Notes: generated from the letters alone by a model not told the origin. Numbered from the stretch's first letter, positions 8,566-17,116 are shown. The stretch is 64,000 nucleotides of DNA from SZUA-265 sp965651905 (GCA_965651905.1 CBFGUG010000012.1:1-64000), one strand, 5' to 3'. Program-made: numbers and translations.

Positions 8566-9191
8566 ATGAACCGCCGAAACGCACTCGGGTCAATCGTCGC
8601 AGCAACCGCGATTCTCGGGAGCATTGGCGTCGCAGGAGCCTTGTCCTATCAAGTGCGTTGGTCGCATGCCCCAACCCTCACTGTGATCGCCCCTGAAGAC
8701 GACCCGCGCGTTTCGCTCGTGCGTGAGTCCGTCGACTACTGGAACCGGACGTTCGCTGAGCTCGGGTCATCGTTTCGCTTGGGCGAGTTGACGGTAGTCG
8801 TAGGCTCGATTCGCGAAGCAGAACTGCGCACACTCGGCACAACCTGGCGGCCTCGGCTACCACCGAGCCTCGAGCGTTACCCGGGCGACATTTTTTGGTG
8901 GTCCTCTCAGACGCGAACTTCGTCTCACTCACCTCACCCCGAGGACAACGCGTCGTGATCGCGATCAAGACTCGGAACGACCCGCGCATGACGGAGAACA
9001 TCATGAGAAACGTCATCGCGCATGAGCTAGGTCACGCGCTCGGACTCGATCACAATTCAGACCCGACGCTTCTAATGTGCGGACGCCCCGCGAAGTGTCG
9101 CCCGGGGATCTACCTCTCTGACGCTCCACGTCTCTTTCCGTTGTCCGACCGCGAAAAAGAGCAATTGCGAGAGCTGTATCGCTCTGAGTGA
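8566..9191 (+). pseudogene. Matrixin-type (M10) zinc metalloprotease, split by a one-base frameshift
   Basis: Two overlapping frames encode the halves of one protein. Frame 1 (8566-8958) begins MNRRNALGSIVAATAILGSI, a signal or anchor segment, and continues to ERYPGDIF. Frame 2 then continues LVVLSDANFVSL, and the zinc motif HELGHALGLDH is followed by NSDPTLLM (Met-turn), as in matrixins. The switch falls on a run of six T at 8891-8896; one more T restores a 208-aa protein reading GDIFLVVLSDANF. Options are a true frameshift mutation, a homopolymer sequencing error, or -1 slippage on TTT. The zinc site and Met-turn are intact in frame 2. Expected role: secreted or anchored peptidase. Confidence 0.75.
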
Positions 9192-9338
9192 CGCGGAGAG
9201 TGCCAGTCATCCATGCACGTCGAACCACCCGCCGCTGACGAGCAGGCGGAACTCGTCTTGACGACGCGTTCCAACACGCGCGCTAGAGCGTCGGCCGCGT
9301 CTTGCGGTCGACGTTTCTTTCGCCGATAGTTCGTCGCA

Positions 9339-10055
9339 GTGGAACCGACGCTTCGCCACAGCGCCTACGCTACGCGCGCATTGCTCTCCGCTGGTGAACT
9401 CAAACCCACGCAGTTTCGCGCGGCCTTGGAGATGGTTCCCGCCCCCGATCGAGACGCGTGGTTCGACTTGATCGTCGGCATAGACCATGTGGCCGCTGAT
9501 GGTCCTTACTTGCCTCGCAGTTGCTCGCCGTACCTTCCTTGTGCGGTCGACACGCTGCTGCGCACCATCGACCTAGCAGACGTCTCGGCGTCGGATGTTT
9601 TCGTCGACGTTGGCTCGGGTGTCGGTCGCGCGGCACTACTGGTGCGTTTCCTCACGGGCGCAGCTGTGGTCGGCATCGAAGTACAACCTTCCCTGGTCGT
9701 TGATGCACGTTGTTACGCTGAGAAGCTGAACGTCCCGAGCTTCGCGACAATCGCAGGTGACGCGGCAGAGCTCGCCCGCTACATGGTCACTGGTTCTGTG
9801 TTCTTCTTGTACTGTCCGTTTGGTGGGCGTCGACTAGAACAGGTCGTGGACGGTATCGCACCCATCGCAAAGACGCGTCCGATCCAGATTTGCTCGGTGG
9901 ATTTGAACCTGCCTGCTCGCTCTTGGCTTCGTCGAGTACCGACCGAACACCGTGACGTCGCGGTGTTCGAGAACACGCTACCCCATTTCACGTTCCCTTC
10001 GCGCTACCCGGGCGCGCGGAGCCCACTCATCAAGACGCTTTCACGCGAGCCGTAA
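9339..10055 (+). CDS. Class I SAM-dependent methyltransferase
   Basis: 238 aa, GTG start. The SAM-binding motif I is DVFVDVGSGVGRAALLV (about residues 86-102), and motif II follows as VVGIEVQPSLV. The post-II region includes AGDAAEL and VFFLYCPFGG. The substrate cannot be told. The 3' end overlaps the convergent dihydrofolate-reductase-like gene by 26 bp. Confidence 0.75.
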   Translation: MEPTLRHSAYATRALLSAGELKPTQFRAALEMVPAPDRDAWFDLIVGIDHVAADGPYLPRSCSPYLPCAVDTLLRTIDLADVSASDVFVDVGSGVGRAALLVRFLTGAAVVGIEVQPSLVVDARCYAEKLNVPSFATIAGDAAELARYMVTGSVFFLYCPFGGRRLEQVVDGIAPIAKTRPIQICSVDLNLPARSWLRRVPTEHRDVAVFENTLPHFTFPSRYPGARSPLIKTLSREP

Positions 10056-10590
10056 CTTGTAGCATTCCATCTCCATAGAAGTGATGTGCCACGAACTGCA
10101 ACCGCGTTCGAGAGAGCACGCCATCGAACAGTCGTGTTCCGCCTGCGAGTAAGATCGGTACCCAGGTCGCGGTGATCTCGTCGACCAAGCCAGCGTCGAG
10201 CGCCTGACGGATCAGGTCACCACCGTCTAGGTAGACGTCTTTGTCTCCAGCGACTCCCCTCGCCTGACCCACGAGCTCACGGATGTCCCCCGAGACGGGG
10301 CGTACACTCGCTCTGGCGGGGGCAAGCGGACGTCGCGTTGCGACCAGCACGGGGGTTTCACCATATGCCCACCCATCCATCTGTTCGACCACGTCGTAGG
10401 TGGTTCGCCCCATGAGCATCGCGCCGACCTGACTCATGAAGTCGTCGAAACGGAGCGCTTCGGGTGCTGGCGGAAGGTCGCCGGGCGCGGAGTGATTCTC
10501 GTGCAGCCAGCTGAGGTCATCGCCAGGACCTGCGATGAAACCATCCAGTGAGCACGCCATGTAAACGCGGACCCTAGAAGTGGATTGCAT
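10030..10590 (-). CDS. Dihydrofolate reductase / RibD C-terminal family protein
   Basis: 186 aa from the ATG at 10590, which has AAGGA about 8 bp upstream. An in-frame ATG 39 bp further upstream lies inside the operator-like palindrome. The start RVYMACSLDGFIAGPGDDLSWL is the family N-terminus. QVGAMLMGRTTYDVVEQMDGW and DVYLDGGDLIRQALDAGLVD supply the NADPH-binding and C-terminal motifs of the RibD_C/YyaP group. It is divergent from a TetR-family gene 52 bp away, so it is probably that repressor's target. The physiological substrate is unknown. Confidence 0.88.
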   Translation of the reverse strand: MQSTSRVRVYMACSLDGFIAGPGDDLSWLHENHSAPGDLPPAPEALRFDDFMSQVGAMLMGRTTYDVVEQMDGWAYGETPVLVATRRPLAPARASVRPVSGDIRELVGQARGVAGDKDVYLDGGDLIRQALDAGLVDEITATWVPILLAGGTRLFDGVLSRTRLQFVAHHFYGDGMLQVTARVKAS

Positions 10591-10613
10591 GTTCTCGTCC
10601 TTCGGGATTGAAT

Positions 10614-10625
10614 ATGAACGCTCAT
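10614..10625. promoter_or_regulatory. TetR-type operator between divergent genes
   Basis: ATGAAC-GCTCAT is a palindrome with one mismatched pair, flanked by TGAAT/ATTCA-like sequence. It sits between the dihydrofolate-reductase-like start (10590) and the TetR-family start (10642), the usual place for a site repressing both genes. Confidence 0.5.
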
Positions 10626-10641
10626 TCACTTATACAAAAAT

Positions 10642-11229
10642 GTGCCTCGAATCAAGGAGATCTCGGACGAAGCCGTGCTCGACGCAGCCCTGGATCTGCT
10701 CAGCGTCGACGGACTCGACGGCTTCACGCTGCCCAAGGTGGCCAAGTCCGTCGGTTTGGCGCCCCCCACCTTGCTTCAGCGTTTTGGTTCGAAGCAGCAG
10801 CTGGTAGAGCGAGCGCTCCTCCGCTCCACGGAGCGTCTGGAGCGAGCAGTGAAAGCGATTCCCGACACTGGCATTCCGCAGGAAGATCTCGTCAACTGGC
10901 TAGTTCAGCTGATGGCTCCAATCGCCACCCGCGAACGCGTGGCTGGAAGCTTGGCGTTGTTGCGAGAGGATTTGGTCAACCCAGATCGACACGCGTTGGC
11001 GCAGCGCCACATGCGTGCCATCCGCAGGGGTATCCGCACCAAACTCACGCACCTAGGCAGCAAGTCTCCCGACGCACACGCGCGACTCGTCGAAGCACAT
11101 TGGCACGGCTTGGTGCTGCAGTGGGCGCTTTGCGGAAGCGGCTCGTTGCCTGAGTGGATGGGACGTGGCCTGAATCGAATTCTGGCTTTGATTGTGGGTG
11201 TCGCAGGCACCGCGACGCGACGCGGGTGA
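10642..11229 (+). CDS. TetR family transcriptional regulator
   Basis: 195 aa, GTG start. The N-terminal helix-turn-helix (about residues 8-54) reads AVLDAALDLLSVDGLDGFTL followed by PKVAKSVGLAPPTLLQRFGS, the standard TetR pattern. The C-terminal ligand domain is unremarkable. It is divergently arranged with the reductase gene, with an operator-like palindrome between them, consistent with autoregulation and local control. It is convergent with the MerR gene that ends 25 bp away. Confidence 0.9.
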   Translation: MPRIKEISDEAVLDAALDLLSVDGLDGFTLPKVAKSVGLAPPTLLQRFGSKQQLVERALLRSTERLERAVKAIPDTGIPQEDLVNWLVQLMAPIATRERVAGSLALLREDLVNPDRHALAQRHMRAIRRGIRTKLTHLGSKSPDAHARLVEAHWHGLVLQWALCGSGSLPEWMGRGLNRILALIVGVAGTATRRG

Positions 11230-11253
11230 ACTGCTATTGCCTGCACGACGAGC

Positions 11254-11964
11254 TCAATGGTCTTGATCTTCTTGAAGCATGACTTTGGCGAAGTGTTCGT
11301 GCATGACACGACGCAATGCCAGCAACACGGGTTCGAACAGCACCGTACCCAGCACGACGGTTCTCAGGAGCGTTTCGGTATCGCGGCTGAACACCTCGCG
11401 GTTGGCGTCTGACTCCAACTTGGCCAACGCTTTGGCCGACTCGGCGTATGGTCGCAGTTGCTCCGCGGGTAGGTCCCCCCAGACGTCGCGTAGTTTGACC
11501 AGCGCCAAGGCCAGGTCGTTCACGGCGCCTGAGCTGGTACGCGGTTTCACGTCCATCTCGCGCAACATCGCTCGCACCTCTTTCCGCGCGCGATTGACGT
11601 CGCGCGGACGGTCCGCGAGTCCACTGGTTGCCAGCGAGTCGATCGCCCCCGCGACGATGGTGAACGGTCGCCCGCCGCGCTGAAGCGCCTCGAAAATCCC
11701 GGCGATGGTCGCGATCGGCAACTGCCCGACGTCTCGCAGCACACGGATGAGCTGCAGCCGTTCGAGATGGCGGCGGTCATAGTGCGCGCGGCGTTCCGCG
11801 GCAGCGTCTCCAGGAGGGACTAATCCCTCACGCAGGTAGTACTTGATGCTGGCGACGGAGACGCCAGAGGCATCGGCTAGTTGGCTGATGGTGAACTGAC
11901 CCATGTTGGTGGAGCTGGAAGATAGCATCACTATCCAATCCGAGGGAGCTCGTTTTTTTGGCAC
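11254..11964 (-). CDS. MerR family transcriptional regulator
   Basis: The winged helix begins FTISQLADASGVSVASIKYYLREGLVPP, given here in two parts: FTISQLADASGVSVASIKYY then LREGLVPP. This is followed by the MerR arginine-rich wing (HYDRRHLERLQLIRVLRDVG). The remainder is a helical effector or dimer region. Three starts are possible: GTG 11964, which has AGGGGAGG directly upstream; ATG 11928; and ATG 11904, where the homologous domain begins. If 11964 is used, one operator copy (11921-11935) lies inside the coding region. It is divergent from the Lnt-like gene, and three copies of a 15-bp palindrome lie in and between the two genes, so MerR probably controls both. Confidence 0.88.
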   Translation of the reverse strand: MPKKRAPSDWIVMLSSSSTNMGQFTISQLADASGVSVASIKYYLREGLVPPGDAAAERRAHYDRRHLERLQLIRVLRDVGQLPIATIAGIFEALQRGGRPFTIVAGAIDSLATSGLADRPRDVNRARKEVRAMLREMDVKPRTSSGAVNDLALALVKLRDVWGDLPAEQLRPYAESAKALAKLESDANREVFSRDTETLLRTVVLGTVLFEPVLLALRRVMHEHFAKVMLQEDQDH

Positions 11965-12010
11965 TGGCCTCCCCTTTTAGATAGTGTCACTATCCGATAG
12001 TATGACTATC
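11921..12010. promoter_or_regulatory. Three 15-bp palindromic operator copies (MerR box candidates)
   Basis: Copies: GATAGCATCACTATC (11921-11935), GATAGTGTCACTATC (11980-11994, perfect seven-base arms) and GATAGTATGACTATC (11996-12010). The consensus is GATAGTRTSACTATC. The last two are 16 bp apart and the third overlaps the ATG at 12002. Inverted repeats of this size between divergent promoters are typical of MerR sites. Confidence 0.65.
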
Positions 12011-13354
12011 CAAACTCTCACGGAAGCCCTCGTGCTCGGTCTAGGATCGGGTCTGCTCGTACTTTCAGCCAATCGTTTTGCTGCACTGGCGTGGGTGGCG
12101 CTCGTTCCCCTCGGCGTTGCTGTCGCCACGTACCCTCCATCCGAAGTTGCAAGCGCGGCCGCGCTCGCTGGCGCGATAGGCAACAGCAGGGAGATTGCAG
12201 ACCGTACGATGCGCGTGTTCGGCGTGCTCGCCGCGGTGCTCAGCGCCGTGTTGTGGGCGGGGGGATTCGGAATTGCGGCTTGGTTGATGCCGACTGCCCC
12301 CGCTTGGCTGGCTGTAGTGATGCCGATCACCACGTTGCTCGTGCACATCCCCTTGCGCCTGGTGGGTGCACCGCGCTGGCACGTCAACACGTTGGCGCAA
12401 TCTCAGGAGCACTGGCTGTCGGTCGTTCACACGGGCCGCCTCGGGGGAGATCTCGTCCCCACGATGCTGATGGCCAGCGCGGCGGCGGTGGTGGCGATGT
12501 TCATCGTCGACCGCCCCGCGGGCACCGCGACTCTAGTGGCCGCTGCGGCAAGCGTATTGACGATCGGCTCGGCACTGGCTTTCGGTCGAGCCAGCTTGAG
12601 CGCCGCAACCAAACGTGTGAGCACTGCGCGCACAACGCGCGTGAGCACGGTAGTCGTCAACGGGCCGCGCCCCAGCGGCGAGTTGACGGGTACGTGGCCA
12701 ATCGAGTCCCCCGCCTACAAGGACGTCGAGGGCACAATCCAACGTTATACGCCACACATCGAAACCGCGGTCAGTCAGGGGGCAGAAATCGTCGTACTGC
12801 CCGAAGTGTGCGTGTTGGTCGATGAGACGTCGCGGGCCCGCTGGCTCGAAGCCGTTGCCGTTTGGGCGCGCACTCATGATGTGTCGGTCGTTGCCCCGTT
12901 CTTCGACACGAGCATCCCCAAGAACGAACTGGTCGTCGTCGATGCCACCGGCACTACCGTGGCCCGCTACGAGAAACAGCACCCCGTGGCACGCCTCGAG
13001 GGTAAGCGAACCGCCAAACAGACACCGGGCCCCGTATGTCTGAAGCACGGCGAACGCAACGTCTCGCTCTCGACGGTCATATGCGTCGATCTGGACTACG
13101 GTGACCTCGTCGGCGCAGTGCGAAGGGCGGGTGGGCTCTTGGTCGCTCCATCCAACGACTGGCCGAAGTTTGACGAGCTGCATCACAAGAGTGCGGTGTG
13201 GTCCGCCGTGATGTCGGGCGTGGCCGTCGTTCGAGCAACGGGCTGGGGCGTATCGGCAGCATACGACGGCGCGGGTCGTCTCCTGGCTCGCGCCACCAGT
13301 CACGATCAACCGCAGGTGCTGACGATTGACGTGCCTCTCGCGGACGCGCAGTAG
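12002..13354 (+). CDS. Apolipoprotein N-acyltransferase-like membrane protein with carbon-nitrogen hydrolase domain
   Basis: 450 aa from ATG 12002; a GTG at 11984 is in frame but lies in the operators. The N-terminal half has about six hydrophobic segments. The C-terminal half (about 215-440) is a nitrilase-type domain with a full Glu-Lys-Cys triad: VVLPEV (E268), YEKQHPV (K325) and STVICVDLDY (C361). Membrane helices followed by a nitrilase domain match Lnt, which N-acylates lipoproteins after Lgt and signal peptidase II. The protein is shorter than E. coli Lnt (512 aa) and is under apparent MerR control, so it may be a specialised acyltransferase rather than the housekeeping enzyme. Confidence 0.75.
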   Translation: MTIQTLTEALVLGLGSGLLVLSANRFAALAWVALVPLGVAVATYPPSEVASAAALAGAIGNSREIADRTMRVFGVLAAVLSAVLWAGGFGIAAWLMPTAPAWLAVVMPITTLLVHIPLRLVGAPRWHVNTLAQSQEHWLSVVHTGRLGGDLVPTMLMASAAAVVAMFIVDRPAGTATLVAAAASVLTIGSALAFGRASLSAATKRVSTARTTRVSTVVVNGPRPSGELTGTWPIESPAYKDVEGTIQRYTPHIETAVSQGAEIVVLPEVCVLVDETSRARWLEAVAVWARTHDVSVVAPFFDTSIPKNELVVVDATGTTVARYEKQHPVARLEGKRTAKQTPGPVCLKHGERNVSLSTVICVDLDYGDLVGAVRRAGGLLVAPSNDWPKFDELHHKSAVWSAVMSGVAVVRATGWGVSAAYDGAGRLLARATSHDQPQVLTIDVPLADAQ

Positions 13355-13453
13355 AATCTCTTGACTAGGGCGGGGGCGCCAGCGGAGATTCATACAACAC
13401 GACGTCACAACTCAGCGAAGGTGTCGTGCGTCACAAGTGCCACGAGGTGAACG

Positions 13454-14110
13454 ATGGCTGCCAAGGTAAGAACCAACGCAAACAGCGGCGCGACCAAACG
13501 AGCAACGGCCACCAAGAAGAAAGGGCCCGTCAGCAAACAGGTGGGAACGCGCGCAGAGTCCAAGAAAACCACGGCGAAGCAGGCCACCAAGAAGGCCACC
13601 ACCAAAAAGAGCACCGCCAAGAAGACCACCAGCAAGAAAACCACCGCCAAGAAGACCATCACCAAGAAAACCATCGCCAGAGCCACTGCGGGGCGAGGGA
13701 CGAACGCGTCGCCAACACTGCTATCTGGTGGCAATCCACAGATCCCCAAGGGGGACGGTGACCAGCCCGTGCAAGACTACATTGCGGCCATGCCCGAATG
13801 GAAACGCGACATCGGGCGTGCACTCGACGCGCTGGTCGAGAAAACGGTGCCGCACGTTCGCAAAGCGGTCAGGTGGAATTCTCCGTTTTACGGGGTCGAA
13901 GGCCAAGGCTGGTTCCTCAGCTTCCACTGCTTCAACAAGTACGTAAAACTGACCTTCTTGCGCGGCACAGCGCTGAACCCGTTACCCCCTGGCACGTCCA
14001 AGCACCCGGACGTTCGCTACTTGGATCTGCGCGAAGGGGATCCTCTCGACGATCAGCTGAAAGACTGGATTCGGCAGGCTTCCGAGATCCCCGGCGACAA
14101 TCTCTTCTAG
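13454..14110 (+). CDS. DUF1801 protein with histone-H1-like lysine/threonine-rich N-terminal tail
   Basis: 218 aa, with GAGGTG ten bases upstream of the ATG. Residues ~1-80 are almost entirely Lys, Thr, Ala and Ser in KKTTAKK-type repeats, like the tails of bacterial H1-like and AlgP-type proteins. Residues ~105-215 form a DUF1801 (YdhG-like) domain: DYIAAMPEWKRDIGRALDAL, VRKAVRWNSPFYG and YVKLTFLRG. The tail suggests DNA or RNA binding; the function of DUF1801 is not established. No obvious operon partner; a directly repeated 16-mer follows the stop. Confidence 0.8.
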   Translation: MAAKVRTNANSGATKRATATKKKGPVSKQVGTRAESKKTTAKQATKKATTKKSTAKKTTSKKTTAKKTITKKTIARATAGRGTNASPTLLSGGNPQIPKGDGDQPVQDYIAAMPEWKRDIGRALDALVEKTVPHVRKAVRWNSPFYGVEGQGWFLSFHCFNKYVKLTFLRGTALNPLPPGTSKHPDVRYLDLREGDPLDDQLKDWIRQASEIPGDNLF

Positions 14111-14142
14111 TTGCGCGTGCAATCAGTTGCGCGTGCAATCAG
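14111..14142. repeat. Tandem 16-bp repeat, two copies
   Basis: TTGCGCGTGCAATCAG occurs twice in tandem directly after the DUF1801 stop, followed by a partial third copy (TTGCTCGCGCAGT). No function is apparent. Confidence 0.6.
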
Positions 14143-14344
14143 TTGCTCGCGCAGTATCGAAGACCGCCCAACCAACACGACTCGCGCGTCGACCTCTGCG
14201 ACAGAGCAGACGCGCGTCGCCGCGCGCTATGCGCCCGACAGCCGCAGCCCAGCGAGGTAGCGCCTCTCGGCGAACGCCGCCGCTCACCGTGCGCGACGCG
14301 CGTGAGTCAGCGCCGTGCCACGCGCCAGGCAAGCAGATGTGCCC

Positions 14345-14373
14345 TTGACAATTCATAAGCCGTCGCTTATCTT
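14345..14373 (+). promoter_or_regulatory. Sigma-70-like promoter with ArsR operator
   Basis: TTGACA (14345-14350), a 17-bp spacer and TATCTT (14368-14373). The spacer contains the perfect inverted repeat ATAAGC-CGTC-GCTTAT (14355-14370), which also overlaps the -10. Autorepression by the ArsR protein encoded just downstream is the simplest reading. Confidence 0.6.
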
Positions 14374-14379
14374 TTGCGC

Positions 14380-14709
14380 ATGCAGTCTGCAGCAGTCGCT
14401 GAAAACAAGATATTTCAAGCACTTGCAGATCCAAGTCGACGAGCCATCTTCGAGTCGCTGACGCGCGGCGAAGCGGCCGTCAAAGATCTCACCGCGCGCT
14501 TCGACATCTCGCAGCCAGCGATCTCGCAACATCTGGCCACGCTGAAGGACGCGGGGTTGGTCGATGGCAGGCGCGAAGGGCGGCGCGTTTTCTACCGCGT
14601 CGAGCCGCAAGGCATGAAGCCGCTCATCGATTGGATCGCGCACTACCGCGCATTCTGGGCGGAGCGTGTCGACCGCCTCGAACGACTGCTGGAGACCATG
14701 GACGAATGA
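14380..14709 (+). CDS. ArsR family transcriptional regulator
   Basis: 109 aa from ATG 14380; a TTG at 14374 is in frame. A winged helix spans most of the protein: IFQALADPSRRAIFESLTRG, then VKDLTARFDISQPAISQHLA and LKDAGLVDGRREGRRVFYRV. No metal-binding cysteines are visible, consistent with the SdpR/YczG-like subgroup that pairs with SRPBCC genes. The stop overlaps the start of the SRPBCC gene by 4 bp, and a DoxX-like gene follows, a recurrent three-gene operon. Confidence 0.92.
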   Translation: MQSAAVAENKIFQALADPSRRAIFESLTRGEAAVKDLTARFDISQPAISQHLATLKDAGLVDGRREGRRVFYRVEPQGMKPLIDWIAHYRAFWAERVDRLERLLETMDE

Positions 14710-15146
14710 CGATCACCGACAAGACCGCGCGAGGGCAGACCGAAACGCTCACCTTCGAGTTCGAACTGCGACATTCGCCTCAAAAGGTCTGGCGCGCGCT
14801 GACCGATCCCAAACTGCTGACCGAGTGGTTGTTACCCGCCGTCGGCTTCGACCTGACTCCGGGTGCCGCGTTTACCTTTCAGGCACCACCATTGCCCGAG
14901 TGGGATGGCACGGTGAACTGTCGCTGTCTCGAGATCGTACCGAACGAGAAGCTCAGCTGGAGTTGGGTGGTAGGTGATCTGGACACCGTGGTGACGTTCA
15001 CGCTCACGCCAACCGACTCGGGAACGTCGCTTTCGTTGGTTCAAACAGGCTTCAAGTCAGATCAAAAACGCAACTTCGGTGGCGCCCGCTACGGCTGGAA
15101 GCTCATGGGCAACAGGCTCATCGAGCTACTCGACAGCGATTCGTAA
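14706..15146 (+). CDS. SRPBCC (AHSA1-like) domain protein
   Basis: 146 aa from ATG 14706, which overlaps the ArsR stop (ATGA). The START-fold signature is FELRHSPQKVWRALTDPKLL and TEWLLPAVGFDLTPGAAF, with SWSWVVGDLDTVVTFTLTPT and the C-terminal helix GARYGWKLMGNRLIELL. AHSA1-like proteins bind small hydrophobic ligands; the substrate is unknown here. Coupled translation with ArsR suggests the ligand or stress sensed by ArsR relates to this protein. Confidence 0.88.
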   Translation: MTITDKTARGQTETLTFEFELRHSPQKVWRALTDPKLLTEWLLPAVGFDLTPGAAFTFQAPPLPEWDGTVNCRCLEIVPNEKLSWSWVVGDLDTVVTFTLTPTDSGTSLSLVQTGFKSDQKRNFGGARYGWKLMGNRLIELLDSDS

Positions 15147-15212
15147 ACTCGCAGACCGTACGGCCACCATCAAATCGCTTCCTAGTCCGCTGCTCTTCTC
15201 GACGAGGTATTC

Positions 15213-15578
15213 GTGCACATTTTTCTATGGGTCTTACAGGTACTTCTAGCGCTGCATACCGCGATGGGTGCGGTGTGGAAGTTCTCCAACTCCGAACAGG
15301 CCGTCCCATCGTTGAAGGCTATTCCACACGCGGTATGGCTGGGGATGGGGGCGTTCGAGCTACTGCTCAGCGTCGCCCTCTTGATCCCTGTGATGAGCAA
15401 GTCGCTCGGCATACTCGCGCCCATCGCAGCCGCGAGCGTCGCAGCGGAGATGTTACTTTTCTGCGGAGTGCACTGGGCGTCTGGTGACGAAAGTCGCGGT
15501 CCGATGATCTACTGGCTTGTGGTCGCGGCAGTTTGCAGCTTCATCGCCTACGGCCGATTTGCGCTGAGACCGTTCTGA
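15213..15578 (+). CDS. DoxX-like membrane protein
   Basis: 121 aa, GTG start preceded by GAGG. Four hydrophobic segments (IFLWVLQVLLALHTAMGAVW; VWLGMGAFELLLSVALLIPV; LGILAPIAAASVAAEMLLF; MIYWLVVAAVCSFIAYGRF) match the DoxX/DoxX_2 fold. It is the third gene of the ArsR-SRPBCC operon (66-bp gap). Members are linked to redox or quinone metabolism, but the role here is unknown. Confidence 0.75.
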   Translation: MHIFLWVLQVLLALHTAMGAVWKFSNSEQAVPSLKAIPHAVWLGMGAFELLLSVALLIPVMSKSLGILAPIAAASVAAEMLLFCGVHWASGDESRGPMIYWLVVAAVCSFIAYGRFALRPF

Positions 15579-15940
15579 TTCGCACAGCGTCCCGCGGTGA
15601 AGGTCGGACCGAGCTATCGAGACGGTTCGAAGACTGAGTAGACAACGCTGATGCGCTTGCCTCGCCGAGGTGGCGGCGCGAGCCTCTTGCCAGATTCGCG
15701 GGTTGAGCGCGTGGCTCTCCCGCGCTGCGTCCATCAATCCTCGCGACTGATCAGTCGAACGCGACGCCCGTTTGGGAGCCATGACACGCGGCACTCCCGC
15801 GTCTTGGGAGCGCCCACGAAAACGACTCCCGAATGAGGAGGGTGCAAGAACTCTTGCGTTGGCGCTCCGCCCACCGAGTGAAAGCCTCGTGACGACGGAG
15901 GCGGCACATCGCTTCCGCGACTAGATGGAAGGGATGAACG
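15579..15940. other. Intergenic, nothing seen
   Basis: About 360 bp between the ArsR operon and the next lipoprotein. Open frames here show no protein-like composition. A GGGATGAACG stretch immediately before 15941 includes a plausible ribosome site for the next gene. Confidence 0.35.
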
Positions 15941-17116
15941 ATGACCAAGTCAAAACGCACACTGGCACTCGGTTTCGCGATGGGTTGCTCCTGCGCTCTC
16001 GCGTGCTCCGCGAACGACACGCACCAAAAAGACGAAGGCAAGGTGGGTGAGCTCGCCTTGGCGGTTACTCTGGCGGACGCTACACACGACGTAGCCGCCT
16101 TCGAATTCAGCATCTTCGAAGCAGGTGAAGGGTGTGACGGCACGCCCGTCGACTCGCGCGTAGCGGGACTCGTCGGGGGGGGACTGCCAGCCTGGCTGGC
16201 TGCTGAAGGTGCAGGTGGTGATCACCCCTTCGCGGACGGCCTATTCGTGCTGGAGGCGGGCAACTACGACGTCTGCGCAACACCGCTAAGCGAACAAGGT
16301 GAACCCTCGGCAGTGTGCGACGTGGCGACGGGCGAGGTCGACGTCAATGAGGGCGCAACTACGGAAATTGTGCTCATCTCCCAATGTCAGGCGTCGTCGG
16401 CAGGCATCGCCGACATCGTCGCGACGCTCAACACCACGCCCCAGGTACTGGACTTGTCGATCGAGCCCAGCAAGTTCATCAACACTTGTGAAGAGGCGAC
16501 CATCACGGCACAAGTCGACGACGCCGACGGGGACGACGTCGAAGTCGAGTGGGAAGTGTTGGCCGCACCGCCCGGCGCTGACTACGAGCTCGACGGCGAT
16601 GGCCCGAGCGCGACGTTTTCTGCAGATACCGAGGGCGAGTATGAGCTGCAACTCACGCTCACCGACGTCTACGATGGGCAAAGTGAGCTCAGCTTTCCGA
16701 TTCACGTCTCGGGCGACTGTTCTGCGGACGACGATGATGATGACGACGATGCGGACGACGGAAACAACACTGGCGACGTCGATCTGTTACCCGTGCCTGC
16801 ATTCGACGGACAAGATCCCATCGCATACTGTGATCTCGACGATGGCGGCCTTCGGGTCACCGTACAGAACCAAGGCACTACGACTGCACCCGCAACCGTC
16901 ACTACCGTGAGCTTCTACGTCGATGACGGCACGCAGTCCGTCGACGTGCCGACCCCTGCCATCGCTCCTGGCGACAGCGTACAGCTCGGCCCTCTCGACT
17001 TTCCGTCGGGGTGCTACACTCCCGACTGCTTCTTCCTGATCGATACGGACCCGACGGGGATCGCAGACGACGCTGACCAATCCAACGACAGCGCAGTGGG
17101 GTACTGCCTTGGCTGA
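15941..17116 (+). CDS. Secreted lipoprotein with Ig-like and CARDB-like domains
   Basis: 391 aa with AAGGGATG upstream of the ATG. The lipoprotein signal has a Cys-rich lipobox area (AMGCSCALACSAND). After ~150 residues come an Ig/PKD-like segment (about 170-260: ATITAQVDDADGDDVEVEWE), a poly-Asp linker (DDDDDDDDADDG), and a CARDB-like C-terminal domain (GGLRVTVQNQGTTTAPATVT; APGDSVQLGPL). Such proteins are surface or periplasmic adhesion or binding proteins. The next lipoprotein gene starts 13 bp after the stop or slightly further. Confidence 0.78.
   Translation: MTKSKRTLALGFAMGCSCALACSANDTHQKDEGKVGELALAVTLADATHDVAAFEFSIFEAGEGCDGTPVDSRVAGLVGGGLPAWLAAEGAGGDHPFADGLFVLEAGNYDVCATPLSEQGEPSAVCDVATGEVDVNEGATTEIVLISQCQASSAGIADIVATLNTTPQVLDLSIEPSKFINTCEEATITAQVDDADGDDVEVEWEVLAAPPGADYELDGDGPSATFSADTEGEYELQLTLTDVYDGQSELSFPIHVSGDCSADDDDDDDDADDGNNTGDVDLLPVPAFDGQDPIAYCDLDDGGLRVTVQNQGTTTAPATVTTVSFYVDDGTQSVDVPTPAIAPGDSVQLGPLDFPSGCYTPDCFFLIDTDPTGIADDADQSNDSAVGYCLG

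Noticed and set aside
13405..13749. Minus-strand frame rich in Val/Phe/Leu opposite the histone-like tail
   Set aside because: It is the antisense of the Lys/Thr repeat of the DUF1801 gene; hydrophobicity is a by-product of AAG/ACC codons read in reverse.
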